Origin: a candidate division FCPU426 bacterium
Lineage (GTDB): Bacteria > Oederibacteriota > Muellerivitia > Muellerivitales > DAHXKG01
Reading direction: 5' to 3'
NCBI GenBank assembly: GCA_027366525.1
Contig: DAHXKG010000005.1
Coordinates: 154,510-218,509 of the forward strand
Length of the DNA: 64,000 nt
The translations under genes were made by a program, and so were the position numbers. Positions 10,020 through 18,999 of the stretch are shown in pieces. The stretch's first letter is position 1. Each line of letters begins with the position of its first letter. The notes beneath the pieces are model-generated. The model was not told the origin of the DNA, made no database searches, and saw only the letters and a list, made by a program, of their open reading frames with translations.

Positions 10020-11428
10020 CTCAATATTGGAGCGAGGATAAGCCGCATGATCAATGTGGAATTTTTGGCGTGTTTGGACATTCTGAGGCAGCCAAAATTA
10101 CTTACCTAGGATTGCATGCACTCCAACATCGAGGGCAAGAAAGTGCGGGCATTTGTACATTGGATCGGGGGAAACTCCTTTTAAAAAAAGGGATGGGATT
10201 AGTTGCAGATATTTTTGATAAAGGCGAACTTAATCAACTAAGCGGCGAAGTGGCAATTGGTCATGTACGGTATTCCACGACCGGTTCTAGTGAATTGCGA
10301 AATGCACAACCTATTTCTGTTGAATACGCCCGTGGAAATTTATCGATTGCGCACAATGGTAATTTAGTAAATGTAAGACGTATTCGAGATGAACTTGAGG
10401 CTCGTGGTTCCATTTTTTCATCAACCGTGGACTCAGAAATCATTATTCACCTAATGGCTCAATCGGCCGAATCGACTTTAATTGAATCAGTGATTGAATC
10501 ATTGAAGAGTGTCCAGGGTGCATTTTCGCTATTAATTTTATCAGATGAAGGATTGATAGCAGTTCGCGACCCAAATGGATTCAGACCGTTGTGCTTGGGC
10601 AAGTTAGACCAAGCGTGGGTCGTGTCTAGTGAAACTTGTGCCTTTGATATTATTGATGCGAAATATGTGCGGGATATTGAACCAGGGGAAATCCTTTTTA
10701 TCAATGAAAAGGGATTGGTTTCAATGAAACCATTCTCTCATGTTTCATCATCCATGTGCATTTTTGAGTATATATATTTTTCAAGACCCGATTCTAAAAT
10801 TTTTAATACAAGTGTTCAAAAAGTTAGAAAAAAGCTTGGACGTTTATTAGCACAAGAAACTCCCGTTGAAGCGGATATAGTAGTCCCAGTTCCCGATTCA
10901 GCTAATATGGCTGCCACAGGCTATGCGGAGGAATCTAAAATTCCATATGAAACAGGACTAATTCGGAATCATTATATTGGTAGAACGTTTATTGAACCTG
11001 ATCAAGCTATTAGAGATTTTGGGGCACGACTAAAATATAATCCGGTTAGAGAATCTTTAGAAGGCAAGCGCATTGTTCTAATTGATGACTCGATTGTTCG
11101 CGGTACAACAATGCGAAAAATTGTTAAAATGATTCGTGGAGTTGGAGCTAAAGCAATTCACTTGAGAATTGCATCTCCTCCTATTATTTCTCCTTGCTTT
11201 TATGGTATGGATTTTCCAAATCGGAATGAGTTAATAGCATCGTCTCATACATTAATCGAAATTCAAAAATATTTAAAAGTCGATAGTTTTGCCTATCTAT
11301 CTATAGAAGGAATGATGAAGGCGGTTGAGGGAACGCCACCCGGCCATTGTACAGCTTGTTTTACATCTAAGTATCCTATCCCATTTGATGAACAAGTTGA
11401 AAAACATATTCTTGGAACAAAATGCTAA
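10016..11428 (+). CDS. purF: Amidophosphoribosyltransferase PurF, Fe-S type
   Basis: Commits PRPP to purine synthesis by making phosphoribosylamine. 470 residues. GTG start with AGGAGG at 10004-10009, overlapping the purL stop. A 13-residue propeptide precedes the N-terminal nucleophile Cys14 ([12 protein letters not shown]), the form that needs self-cleavage. The PRPP-binding motif is [12 protein letters not shown]. Cysteines at about 248, 394, 445 and 448 (the last two as CTAC) match the four ligands of the [4Fe-4S] cluster of the Bacillus-type enzyme, so the protein is probably oxygen-sensitive. Confidence 0.96.
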   Translation: MTQYWSEDKPHDQCGIFGVFGHSEAAKITYLGLHALQHRGQESAGICTLDRGKLLLKKGMGLVADIFDKGELNQLSGEVAIGHVRYSTTGSSELRNAQPISVEYARGNLSIAHNGNLVNVRRIRDELEARGSIFSSTVDSEIIIHLMAQSAESTLIESVIESLKSVQGAFSLLILSDEGLIAVRDPNGFRPLCLGKLDQAWVVSSETCAFDIIDAKYVRDIEPGEILFINEKGLVSMKPFSHVSSSMCIFEYIYFSRPDSKIFNTSVQKVRKKLGRLLAQETPVEADIVVPVPDSANMAATGYAEESKIPYETGLIRNHYIGRTFIEPDQAIRDFGARLKYNPVRESLEGKRIVLIDDSIVRGTTMRKIVKMIRGVGAKAIHLRIASPPIISPCFYGMDFPNRNELIASSHTLIEIQKYLKVDSFAYLSIEGMMKAVEGTPPGHCTACFTSKYPIPFDEQVEKHILGTKC

Positions 11429-11526
11429 TCAATTGTTCTGGTATGACGATGTGGCAATTAGGTATTTTTATAAGTTGTTGGATAGCTGAATTCGAATTGA
11501 ATATTACAAATTAAAATTTTAGAACT

Positions 11527-12291
11527 ATGGAATCATTTGCCGCTGTTTTGTTGATTGGTCATGGAAGTAGAGATCTAGCTGCAAATCATGAATTTGAGTC
11601 TTTTGTTAAATTGTATGCATTGATTCATCCGAAATGGAATATTAAACATGCATATGTTAGTTTTGGGAATCCTAAGTTTAAAGAAATAGTCAAAATTTTT
11701 TCATTAAAGCATAATAAACTTTTAATAATTCCCGTTTTTTTATTTCCGGCATATCATGTTAAACAAGACATTCTGAAGGTTTTGCGCCAGCTTAAAAAAG
11801 AAGTACCTGAATTCGAATTTGAAATTACGTTACCAATAGGTATTATGTCGGGATGGATGCCTATAATAATTAGGAATATTCAAGAAGCTCCCTATGACAT
11901 TTTTAAAAAAAACAGAAGCCAAATCCTTTTTGTAGGCATTTCTGGAAGAGTAAATGATTTAAAATCAAAAGCGTATTTTGAAACTTTATGTCAGCAAATT
12001 ACCGATCATTTCCACTTGGAAAAATATCAAGCATGCTTTTTTGATAAGACCAAGCCATTGTTCCCCGATCAATTGGGAAAAAATATTTTTTTAAATATCA
12101 AAAATGTTCTTATCATGCCTTATTTATTATGGGACGGGAAACTGTTTCAGCAAATCCAGAGTGAAATTCAAGGTTTTATCAAGGAGCAACCGCATATCAC
12201 CGTTTATACACTCCCTTGCCTCAGCAAGTATTCTGGATTATTTCAAATGATGGATAATTATCTTCATCAAGATATAAACGAAATAAATTGA
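11527..12291 (+). CDS. CbiX/SirB-like chelatase with two modules, the second degenerate
   Basis: Probable sirohydrochlorin chelatase (iron or cobalt insertion). 254 residues. Module 1 (about 1-125) has both family histidines: LLIGHGSRD near the N terminus and FPAYHVKQDI. Module 2 (about 135-250) repeats the fold pattern (SQILFVGISGRVND, then VLIMPYLLWDGKLFQQI) but both histidines are gone. Two-module chelatases are known (CbiXL, CbiK); here only the first half looks catalytic. Siroheme would fit the sulfate assimilation genes at the far end of the window. It lies between purF and purM, with no functional link evident. Substrate metal unknown. Confidence 0.8.
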   Translation: MESFAAVLLIGHGSRDLAANHEFESFVKLYALIHPKWNIKHAYVSFGNPKFKEIVKIFSLKHNKLLIIPVFLFPAYHVKQDILKVLRQLKKEVPEFEFEITLPIGIMSGWMPIIIRNIQEAPYDIFKKNRSQILFVGISGRVNDLKSKAYFETLCQQITDHFHLEKYQACFFDKTKPLFPDQLGKNIFLNIKNVLIMPYLLWDGKLFQQIQSEIQGFIKEQPHITVYTLPCLSKYSGLFQMMDNYLHQDINEIN

Positions 12292-12553
12292 GCATATTCT
12301 AGAACTTAAGACATCGAGGATGGTATTTGGGCGAAAGGGTTTTATGAAGAGTGTAAAGTCATCCGAAAAATTCGTTCGGGGTAACTACGTTTAAGAATTT
12401 TTATGCTGAGGAAGTAATTTTTTCAAAAAAATGAAATTTTTAATTGTTCTCAACTTGGTTTAAAGCGTCCACGATTGTTTTAAAAATGTAAATACTTAAA
12501 AAAGTTAATGTACAATGTATTAATTTAATAAATCCAGAATTGAGCGGAATAAA

Positions 12554-13504
12554 ATGTTCAAAAAAAATAAAATTTTAGTTTTTTTTATTATTTTGGGATT
12601 TGCTCATATAAGTTTGTTAAAAGCAAACGAACTCTCGGATTTTAATTACTTATATAAACAGGGAGCTCGCTATTTTCACAAACAAAAGTGGACCCGTTCG
12701 AAAAAATATTTTTTAGCAGCAAATCAATTAATGGGAAATCAAAAAAGTGTTTTTCAATCGCTGGGGGCTTGCGAGTATCATTTGGGGAATTTTAAAAAAG
12801 CGATTCAATTTTATGAAAAAGCGTATGAGATCCATCCGGATCTATATTTAAAAAGAGTTATTGAGATATTAAAACAGAAGGTAGCTAGAATGATTTATTC
12901 TATTCACCGCTGGCAATTTCCCATATATGTTGGCGTTTTTTTGGAAAATCAATCAGTGAATTTCAATCAAAAGTATGGCAGTGTTTTAGGAATTCCAAAT
13001 AGTCCAATCAATTTTAGTATTCCCAATATTAGTTCTGCAATCGGTTGGGGAATTTCATTAACTGCGTGTAATCTTAGTAAGGGCTTGAGAAATGCTTCAT
13101 TAGAGATTAGTTATCAAGAAGAAGAACATTCAGACAAATACTTGAATTTAAGTGGGACCTCATTCAATCAAATGATCCAATTGAATTTTGAATATATTTT
13201 TTATCGCTGGAGGGTTTTATCACCATATTTTTTAATTGGCATGGCTTACAATAATAACCTTGTGCGTGGAGCATCTGAACAAGGCACTCAGAATGTTAAT
13301 GAGGTATTCCAAGGAATGGGGGGGGAATTAGGTGCAGGTTTTAAGAAGCATCTTTTTAATCGATTTGATTTAAATTTGGAAATTATGTATGAAATAATTA
13401 ATGCTTTTCAAGTCAGTACTGCACCCACTGGTTCAGTTGGAATTAGTCCAACATTGCTTGAAGCCGGTTTGGAAATTAAAGCAGGAATTTTAGTTGGAAT
13501 TTAA
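12554..13504 (+). CDS. Exported TPR protein with a predicted outer-membrane barrel domain
   Basis: 316 residues, function not recognised. A signal peptide is evident (charged MFKKNK, hydrophobic core to about residue 20, cleavage near LKANE). Residues ~28-110 contain two to three TPR-like helical pairs (YKQGARYFHKQKWTRSKKYF; LGNFKKAIQFYEKAYEIHP). From about 120 to the end are alternating amphipathic strands rich in aromatic residues and glycine, ending in a barrel-like ILVGI. A porin-like protein with a periplasmic TPR domain is the best description. The gap before it (262 bases) is described under findings. Confidence 0.6.
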   Translation: MFKKNKILVFFIILGFAHISLLKANELSDFNYLYKQGARYFHKQKWTRSKKYFLAANQLMGNQKSVFQSLGACEYHLGNFKKAIQFYEKAYEIHPDLYLKRVIEILKQKVARMIYSIHRWQFPIYVGVFLENQSVNFNQKYGSVLGIPNSPINFSIPNISSAIGWGISLTACNLSKGLRNASLEISYQEEEHSDKYLNLSGTSFNQMIQLNFEYIFYRWRVLSPYFLIGMAYNNNLVRGASEQGTQNVNEVFQGMGGELGAGFKKHLFNRFDLNLEIMYEIINAFQVSTAPTGSVGISPTLLEAGLEIKAGILVGI

Positions 13505-13551
13505 GATTCAAATAAAAGTAAAATAAGTTTCATTATTGAAGGGAGAAATAA

Positions 13552-14586
13552 TTGAAAACCTATTCATATGACGATGCAGGTGTGAATATTGACGCTGGCA
13601 ATGAAGCCGTACAGCGGATAAAAAAAGTAGTTAAAGAGACATTTAATCCTTGTGTTTTAAGTGATATCGGATTATTTGGAGGATTATTTGAATTAAACTC
13701 ACATGAATATCAACATCCAGTTTTAGTAAGTTCAACCGATGGCGTTGGAACTAAAACAAAAATTGCGCATGAAATGAAAAAATATTTTTCACTGGGACAA
13801 GATATTGTTGGACATTCAATTAATGACATCTTAGTTCAAGGTGCAAAGCCCTTGTTTTTTTTAGATTATATTGGTTCCTCACATATTCAACCTCAAATTG
13901 TCGAAGAGATTGTTTTAGGAATGGTTAAAACGTGCAAAAGTGTTAATTTAGCTTTAATCGGGGGTGAAACCGCTGAAATGCCATCAATTTATGTGGAAGG
14001 CGATTATGATATTGTTGGAACCATTATTGGTGTTGTTGATAAATCAAAAATTATACGCGGTGAAAAAGTAATTCCAAGTGATATTTGTATAGGACTTCCA
14101 TCTGTTTCGTTGCACACGAATGGCTATTCATTAGCTCGAAAATTAGTTAAAGAAGTAGCTGGGTTGGAGTATACCGATTATGTGGAGGAGATAAAAGGAA
14201 TCATCGGAGAAAATCTTTTAATTCCACATAAACATTATTTTAACGAAATTTTTCCTATTCTTAATCAAGTAGAAGTAAAGGCAATGGCACATATTACCGG
14301 GGGTGGAATTTTGGAAAACCCGCCACGCGTTTTGCCTGACAATTGCCGCATTCGTTTGAGAAAGAATTCGTGGGTAGTTCCTCCAATATTTTCCTGGTTG
14401 GTCAAATTGGGAAAGTTATCGGAGTATGAAGCATATCGAACGTTGAATATGGGTATTGGGATGCTGCTGATTGTGTCAAAGGATAGTTTTTTGCAAGCCG
14501 TTGAACTGTTAAAACAAAATCAAGCAGAGCCTTACGTAATTGGGGAAGTGATTCAAGGAGAGAAGGGCGTTGAACTTATAAATTAA
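13552..14586 (+). CDS. purM: Phosphoribosylformylglycinamidine cyclo-ligase PurM
   Basis: Closes the imidazole ring: FGAM to AIR with ATP. 344 residues. Expected landmarks are YDDAGVNIDAGNEAV at the N terminus, STDGVGTKTKIA, DIVGHSINDILVQGA and LIGGETAEMPSIY, and the C-terminal MAHITGGGILENPPRVLP. TTG start chosen for GAAGGGAGA nine bases upstream and for the match to the family N terminus. Confidence 0.96.
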   Translation: MKTYSYDDAGVNIDAGNEAVQRIKKVVKETFNPCVLSDIGLFGGLFELNSHEYQHPVLVSSTDGVGTKTKIAHEMKKYFSLGQDIVGHSINDILVQGAKPLFFLDYIGSSHIQPQIVEEIVLGMVKTCKSVNLALIGGETAEMPSIYVEGDYDIVGTIIGVVDKSKIIRGEKVIPSDICIGLPSVSLHTNGYSLARKLVKEVAGLEYTDYVEEIKGIIGENLLIPHKHYFNEIFPILNQVEVKAMAHITGGGILENPPRVLPDNCRIRLRKNSWVVPPIFSWLVKLGKLSEYEAYRTLNMGIGMLLIVSKDSFLQAVELLKQNQAEPYVIGEVIQGEKGVELIN

Positions 14587-14681
14587 AATTTTAAAGTTGT
14601 TGTTTTAAATAGAATTAAACCTGCAATTTATTTTTTTAAAAATGAAGAACCAATAGAAAATATTGGAAGGATGCTCTAATC

Positions 14682-16763
14682 GTGAATGAACAGAACGCTT
14701 CAATATCAGGCTGGAAGTTGGCTATTGAGCGAGCACCATTGTTTTTATCGGTTATATTGCTATTTGCTTTACCGATAATGACTCAATTAAAAGATGCCAA
14801 TCCAATATACATAAAAAATATTTTAACAAATATTTTAATTCCATTGATCATTGAATTTTGGATTATCAATATAGCAATTTCTAAAAAGCTGATTTTTATT
14901 CGAACTCCGACGTTAATATGGATAGGACTTTGGCTGGGATGGAGTATTTTGAGTAATACGGTTTCGCCTTATCCACAGGTGGCATGGCATAATTTTATTG
15001 AATTTTTAAATCAGCCATTATGGTATTTAGGTTTAATTGCAACGTGTTTGGAATTATGGAAATATGAAAATTTATTAATAACTTTTTTAGTTTCGTCAAT
15101 ATGGACGGCAGTTTGGGCCATAGTCCAATTCATGGGCATTTTGAAGGATCCATGGACAGTTATTGTAAAAAATGAATTTAATGGAAGAGTGGTTGCTGGA
15201 TTAGGAAATCCTGATTTTTTGGCAGCTTATTTATTATTATCGTGGCCATTTCTCATGCACTTTTTTTTCCGCGAGTCCAATAAGATTTTAAAGATGCTTC
15301 TTTTTTTGCTTATTATTATTTTTTTTATGGCGGAAATAGACACGCAAAGCAAGGCGGGATATTTAGGTGTATGGTGTGAATTAATTGTCTATTTTTTGTT
15401 TATGATTTTCAAAGATCGAAGTCATTTTAAAAAAATAAAGTGGATATTAATGATTGCCGCAATACTCGGATTGATGACTTTTATATCCCCTATTCGCCGT
15501 CGATTGTTGAGATTAGATAATGGCTCTAGTTCATCAGTGTCATTTCGTAAGTTAGTGTGGACTGGAACAGTAAAAATGATTTCGAAGAGACCAATATTGG
15601 GATGGGGGAGCGGCACATTCAAAACAGGCTTCCCTCAATTTTGTCCACAGGCACTTATGATGCATCAAACACAATACAGTTATGAAGTTAATCATGCTCA
15701 TAATTTTATACTCGAATGGGTTGCAGAAACAGGATGGATCGGGTTGCTTTTCCTTATCGGTATTATTAGTACCATTTTCTATCAGTGGTGGAAGTTATAT
15801 TCAGGTAATTATATACCTGTTAGTTTTGCTGCAGCGGCATTCGCCGTATTAATCGGTATTGGTGTAGATAATCTGTTTGATATGAATAGTTTTTTGCCTT
15901 CAACATATGTTCCAATAATTTTCATATCTGCTCTTCCGGTAGGGCTGTCGCAACGATTTTATTCTTTACCAAAATTTTGGATAAAAAAAACAGAAATAAA
16001 TCTATCCAAGGTAAAGGTTTTACTTTGGGTTATTGTAATTGTTGGAGGAATATGGATTCTTAAGAATACTCAAGCGGGATTTCAAAAAATGGAAGCCAAC
16101 CGCTTTTTGAAACGGGCCATAATTTTTTCTAGAAAATGTGAATGGAATCATGCCATTCAGGAATATCATGAGGCAATTAAACTAAACCCTCACAATTTGG
16201 AAGACATGTATTTTTTAGGCTCGGCTTATTATGATCGAAATAAATTGGGTGATAATCATAAAGCATATTTTTGGTTTGAAAACGTGATTAAAATTAATCC
16301 AAATTATCTTTTAATCCATTATAAGCTTTCTCGGCTTTTCCATCGATTAAACCAAAAAAATGCAGCATTGATTCAGATGCAAAAAGCAGTTGCCTTAAAT
16401 CCTAAAATAGTTTTTAAATTAAAAAAATTCAAATTGGCGAATTTATATGCGGAAAAAGATCATTTTAAAAAATCATTTGCTTTATTTCAAAATTTACAGA
16501 AAGATTACCCAAATTGTTTTCCAATATTATTGAATTATGGAAATGTTCTTTTCCGATTGGGCGATTTAGTTCATGCATTACATGATTATCGCCAAGCTTT
16601 AAAGGTCGATTCGAATTCATTGTCGGCGAGTCTTGATTTTGGGTATGCGGCATATCGGTTACATGATCATGCAGCGTTAAGTTGGATTGAACAAAAAATT
16701 AAACTTCAATTTAATAATCAAAATGAGGTTAAAGTGTTTTTAAATTATGTCCAAAAAAAATAA
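14682..16763 (+). CDS. O-antigen ligase/polymerase-like membrane protein with C-terminal TPRs
   Basis: 693 residues. About ten hydrophobic segments span residues ~15-440, with a Wzy_C/WaaL-type periplasmic loop that contains GWGSGTFKTGFP and VNHAHNFILEWVAETG (the conserved histidine region). After a further membrane helix (~445-465), residues ~480-690 are TPR repeats (for example YHEAIKLNPHNLEDMYFLGSAYYDR). This layout is common in ligases or polymerases acting on undecaprenyl-linked glycans, but the substrate is unknown. GTG start; a small hairpin and a two-codon ORF precede it. The last 17 bases overlap purN. Confidence 0.82.
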   Translation: MNEQNASISGWKLAIERAPLFLSVILLFALPIMTQLKDANPIYIKNILTNILIPLIIEFWIINIAISKKLIFIRTPTLIWIGLWLGWSILSNTVSPYPQVAWHNFIEFLNQPLWYLGLIATCLELWKYENLLITFLVSSIWTAVWAIVQFMGILKDPWTVIVKNEFNGRVVAGLGNPDFLAAYLLLSWPFLMHFFFRESNKILKMLLFLLIIIFFMAEIDTQSKAGYLGVWCELIVYFLFMIFKDRSHFKKIKWILMIAAILGLMTFISPIRRRLLRLDNGSSSSVSFRKLVWTGTVKMISKRPILGWGSGTFKTGFPQFCPQALMMHQTQYSYEVNHAHNFILEWVAETGWIGLLFLIGIISTIFYQWWKLYSGNYIPVSFAAAAFAVLIGIGVDNLFDMNSFLPSTYVPIIFISALPVGLSQRFYSLPKFWIKKTEINLSKVKVLLWVIVIVGGIWILKNTQAGFQKMEANRFLKRAIIFSRKCEWNHAIQEYHEAIKLNPHNLEDMYFLGSAYYDRNKLGDNHKAYFWFENVIKINPNYLLIHYKLSRLFHRLNQKNAALIQMQKAVALNPKIVFKLKKFKLANLYAEKDHFKKSFALFQNLQKDYPNCFPILLNYGNVLFRLGDLVHALHDYRQALKVDSNSLSASLDFGYAAYRLHDHAALSWIEQKIKLQFNNQNEVKVFLNYVQKK

Positions 16764-17349
16764 AAATATTGCGGTTTTTGCATCAGGCAATGGATCCAAT
16801 CTTCAAGCATTAATTGATGCGGAAAAAAGGGAAATCTTCTCTGGAAAAATTCAATTGATATTCTCAAATATTGCAACCGCTTATGCCTTAGAACGTGCTA
16901 AGCTTCACCATATCAAATCGTTTTGTTTGGAATCGAAGACTTTTCAGGGGACGCCAAATCAATTTGATGCTGAAATTTTAGCTGTTTGTGTGAAAGAAAA
17001 AATCGACTTAATTTGCTTAGCTGGATATCTTAAAATTTTAAGCTCGGTATTAATTAATCAGTATTTTAAAAGAATTATTAATATTCATCCGTCTTTGTTG
17101 CCTAAGTATGGGGGCAAAGGTTTTTATGGACATTTTGTACATGAAGCTGTTATAAAAAATCACGAAAAAGAATCAGGCGCAACAGTGCATTTTGTGACAC
17201 TTGAACCAGATCAAGGTTCAATTATTCTTCAAAAAAAAATTGCGGTAGATGTTAATGATACGCCGGAAATATTAGCTCAAAGAGTGTTAAAGATCGAACA
17301 TGAAATTTATCCTGAGGCCGTTAGACTTTTTTGTGATGATGAGGTGTAG
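16747..17349 (+). CDS. purN: Phosphoribosylglycinamide formyltransferase PurN
   Basis: Formylates GAR using 10-formyltetrahydrofolate. 200 residues. Landmarks: VFASGNGSNLQALIDA at the N terminus, the catalytic Asn/His in INIHPSLLPKYGG, the folate loop GYLKILSSVLI, and the catalytic aspartate in EPDQGSII. The start lies inside the end of the upstream membrane protein gene, so translation of the two is probably coupled although they are functionally unrelated. Confidence 0.95.
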   Translation: MSKKNKNIAVFASGNGSNLQALIDAEKREIFSGKIQLIFSNIATAYALERAKLHHIKSFCLESKTFQGTPNQFDAEILAVCVKEKIDLICLAGYLKILSSVLINQYFKRIINIHPSLLPKYGGKGFYGHFVHEAVIKNHEKESGATVHFVTLEPDQGSIILQKKIAVDVNDTPEILAQRVLKIEHEIYPEAVRLFCDDEV

Positions 17350-17381
17350 AAAATTTGTCGTAATTTGAAAAGAGGAAAAAT

Positions 17382-18953
17382 TTGGAAAGTAAAAATATTC
17401 GAATCAAGCGTGCGCTATTAAGTGTTTCAGATAAAACAGGATTAATTGAACTGGCTAAAGGATTAATTCGATGGAATGTTGAGTTGATTTCAACAGGTGG
17501 AACAGAGCAACATTTGGTTCAAGCTGGCATAAAACCTAGAAATATTTCTGAAGTAACAGATTTCCCTGAAATTTTAGATGGACGTGTAAAAACACTACAT
17601 CCCATGATTCATGGCGGAATTTTGGCCATACGTGATTCAAACAAACACATGGAAACAATTCAAAAAGAAGGGATACCACTGATTGATTTGGTGTGCATTA
17701 ATCTTTATCCTTTTGGTGATATTATTCAAAATCCGCAATGTTCTCTTAATGAGGCCATTGAAAATATTGATATCGGTGGGCCTTCATTGTTGCGATCAGC
17801 ATCAAAAAATTTTCGTGATGTTGTGGTTTTAAGTTCTCCCCAAGATTATGCTGCCCTTTTAAAAGAAATGGATGAAAATCAAGGAGCAGTTTCATTATCA
17901 TTACGTGAAAAATTTGCAGTTAAATCGTTTAGTTATACCGCGCAATATGATTCAACAATATTTAATTTTTTTAATCAAAAATTTCAAAATGAGATTACTC
18001 CAACATATTTTGTTTTTTCTGGTAAAAAAATTCAAGAAATGCGATATGGCGAAAATCCACATCAAAAAGCTGCATTTTATGCAGAGCCGGCATCACAAGA
18101 ACCAAGTTTAACTCATATGATTCAACACCAAGGCAAGGAATTGTCATATAACAATATTGTTGATTCGGATTCAGCACTTAATTTGATTTCTGAATTTACT
18201 TCTCCTGCTTTATGTATTGTTAAACATACGAACCCATGTGGAGTTGCAATAGATGCCAATATCCACGATGCTTTTCTTAAAGCATGGTCAACGGATCCTA
18301 TTTCTGCTTTTGGTGGAATTATTGCCGTAAATCAATTGGTTTCTGCAAATCTGGCAGAGTTAATATTGGAAAAATTAAAGTTCTTTGAAATTATTTTGGC
18401 ACCTGCCTATGAAAAAGAAGCTTTGATTTTTTTTTCAAAACGACCTCAGTTAAGAGTGCTAGAAATTCCCTCCTCCAAACAGTCAATTAATGGTTTCGTG
18501 TATGATTTTAAAAAAGTCAATGGGGGATTTTTAGTTCAAACCAAAGATAGTTTAAATGAATCAATAGAAAGTTATCAAGTAGTAACTAAGACAGTTCCCA
18601 CTAAAATTATTTTTGAACAAATGATTTTTGGATGGAAAGTAGTTAAACATATTAAATCAAATGGAATTATTTTAGTTAAAGACGGCAAAAGTGTTGGAAT
18701 TGGCGTGGGTCAAACTAGTCGAGTAGGCTCTTTAGAAATTGCAATACGGCAGGCTGAAATGCGAGCAAATGAATCTGTAATGGCGTCAGATGCTTTATTA
18801 CCATTTAGTGATAGCGTGGAACTTTGTAAAAAGCACGGCATTTGCGGTATTATTCAAACAGGTGGGAGTGTCAGAGATAAAGAGGTCATTGAATCTGCAG
18901 ATGAAGCAGGTATTCCGATGGTGTTTACTGGGATTAGACATTTTAAGCATTAA
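17382..18953 (+). CDS. purH: Bifunctional AICAR transformylase / IMP cyclohydrolase PurH
   Basis: Last two steps to IMP. 523 residues. N-terminal cyclohydrolase domain (about 1-195) with LISTGGTEQHL and DGRVKTLHPMIHGGIL; C-terminal transformylase (about 200-523) with YGENPHQKAAFY and the catalytic KHTNPCG, ending in the usual FTGIRHFKH. TTG start after AGAGGA. Follows purN by 32 bases. Confidence 0.97.
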   Translation: MESKNIRIKRALLSVSDKTGLIELAKGLIRWNVELISTGGTEQHLVQAGIKPRNISEVTDFPEILDGRVKTLHPMIHGGILAIRDSNKHMETIQKEGIPLIDLVCINLYPFGDIIQNPQCSLNEAIENIDIGGPSLLRSASKNFRDVVVLSSPQDYAALLKEMDENQGAVSLSLREKFAVKSFSYTAQYDSTIFNFFNQKFQNEITPTYFVFSGKKIQEMRYGENPHQKAAFYAEPASQEPSLTHMIQHQGKELSYNNIVDSDSALNLISEFTSPALCIVKHTNPCGVAIDANIHDAFLKAWSTDPISAFGGIIAVNQLVSANLAELILEKLKFFEIILAPAYEKEALIFFSKRPQLRVLEIPSSKQSINGFVYDFKKVNGGFLVQTKDSLNESIESYQVVTKTVPTKIIFEQMIFGWKVVKHIKSNGIILVKDGKSVGIGVGQTSRVGSLEIAIRQAEMRANESVMASDALLPFSDSVELCKKHGICGIIQTGGSVRDKEVIESADEAGIPMVFTGIRHFKH

Positions 18954-18999
18954 TGGATAAAATTCGATAAAGTCTTTAATTCAAATCAGGGAAATTTCA

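Noticed and set aside
17872-18111. 79-codon plus-strand frame inside purH
   Set aside because: It is out of frame with the conserved PurH sequence and is lysine/leucine rich from base composition only.
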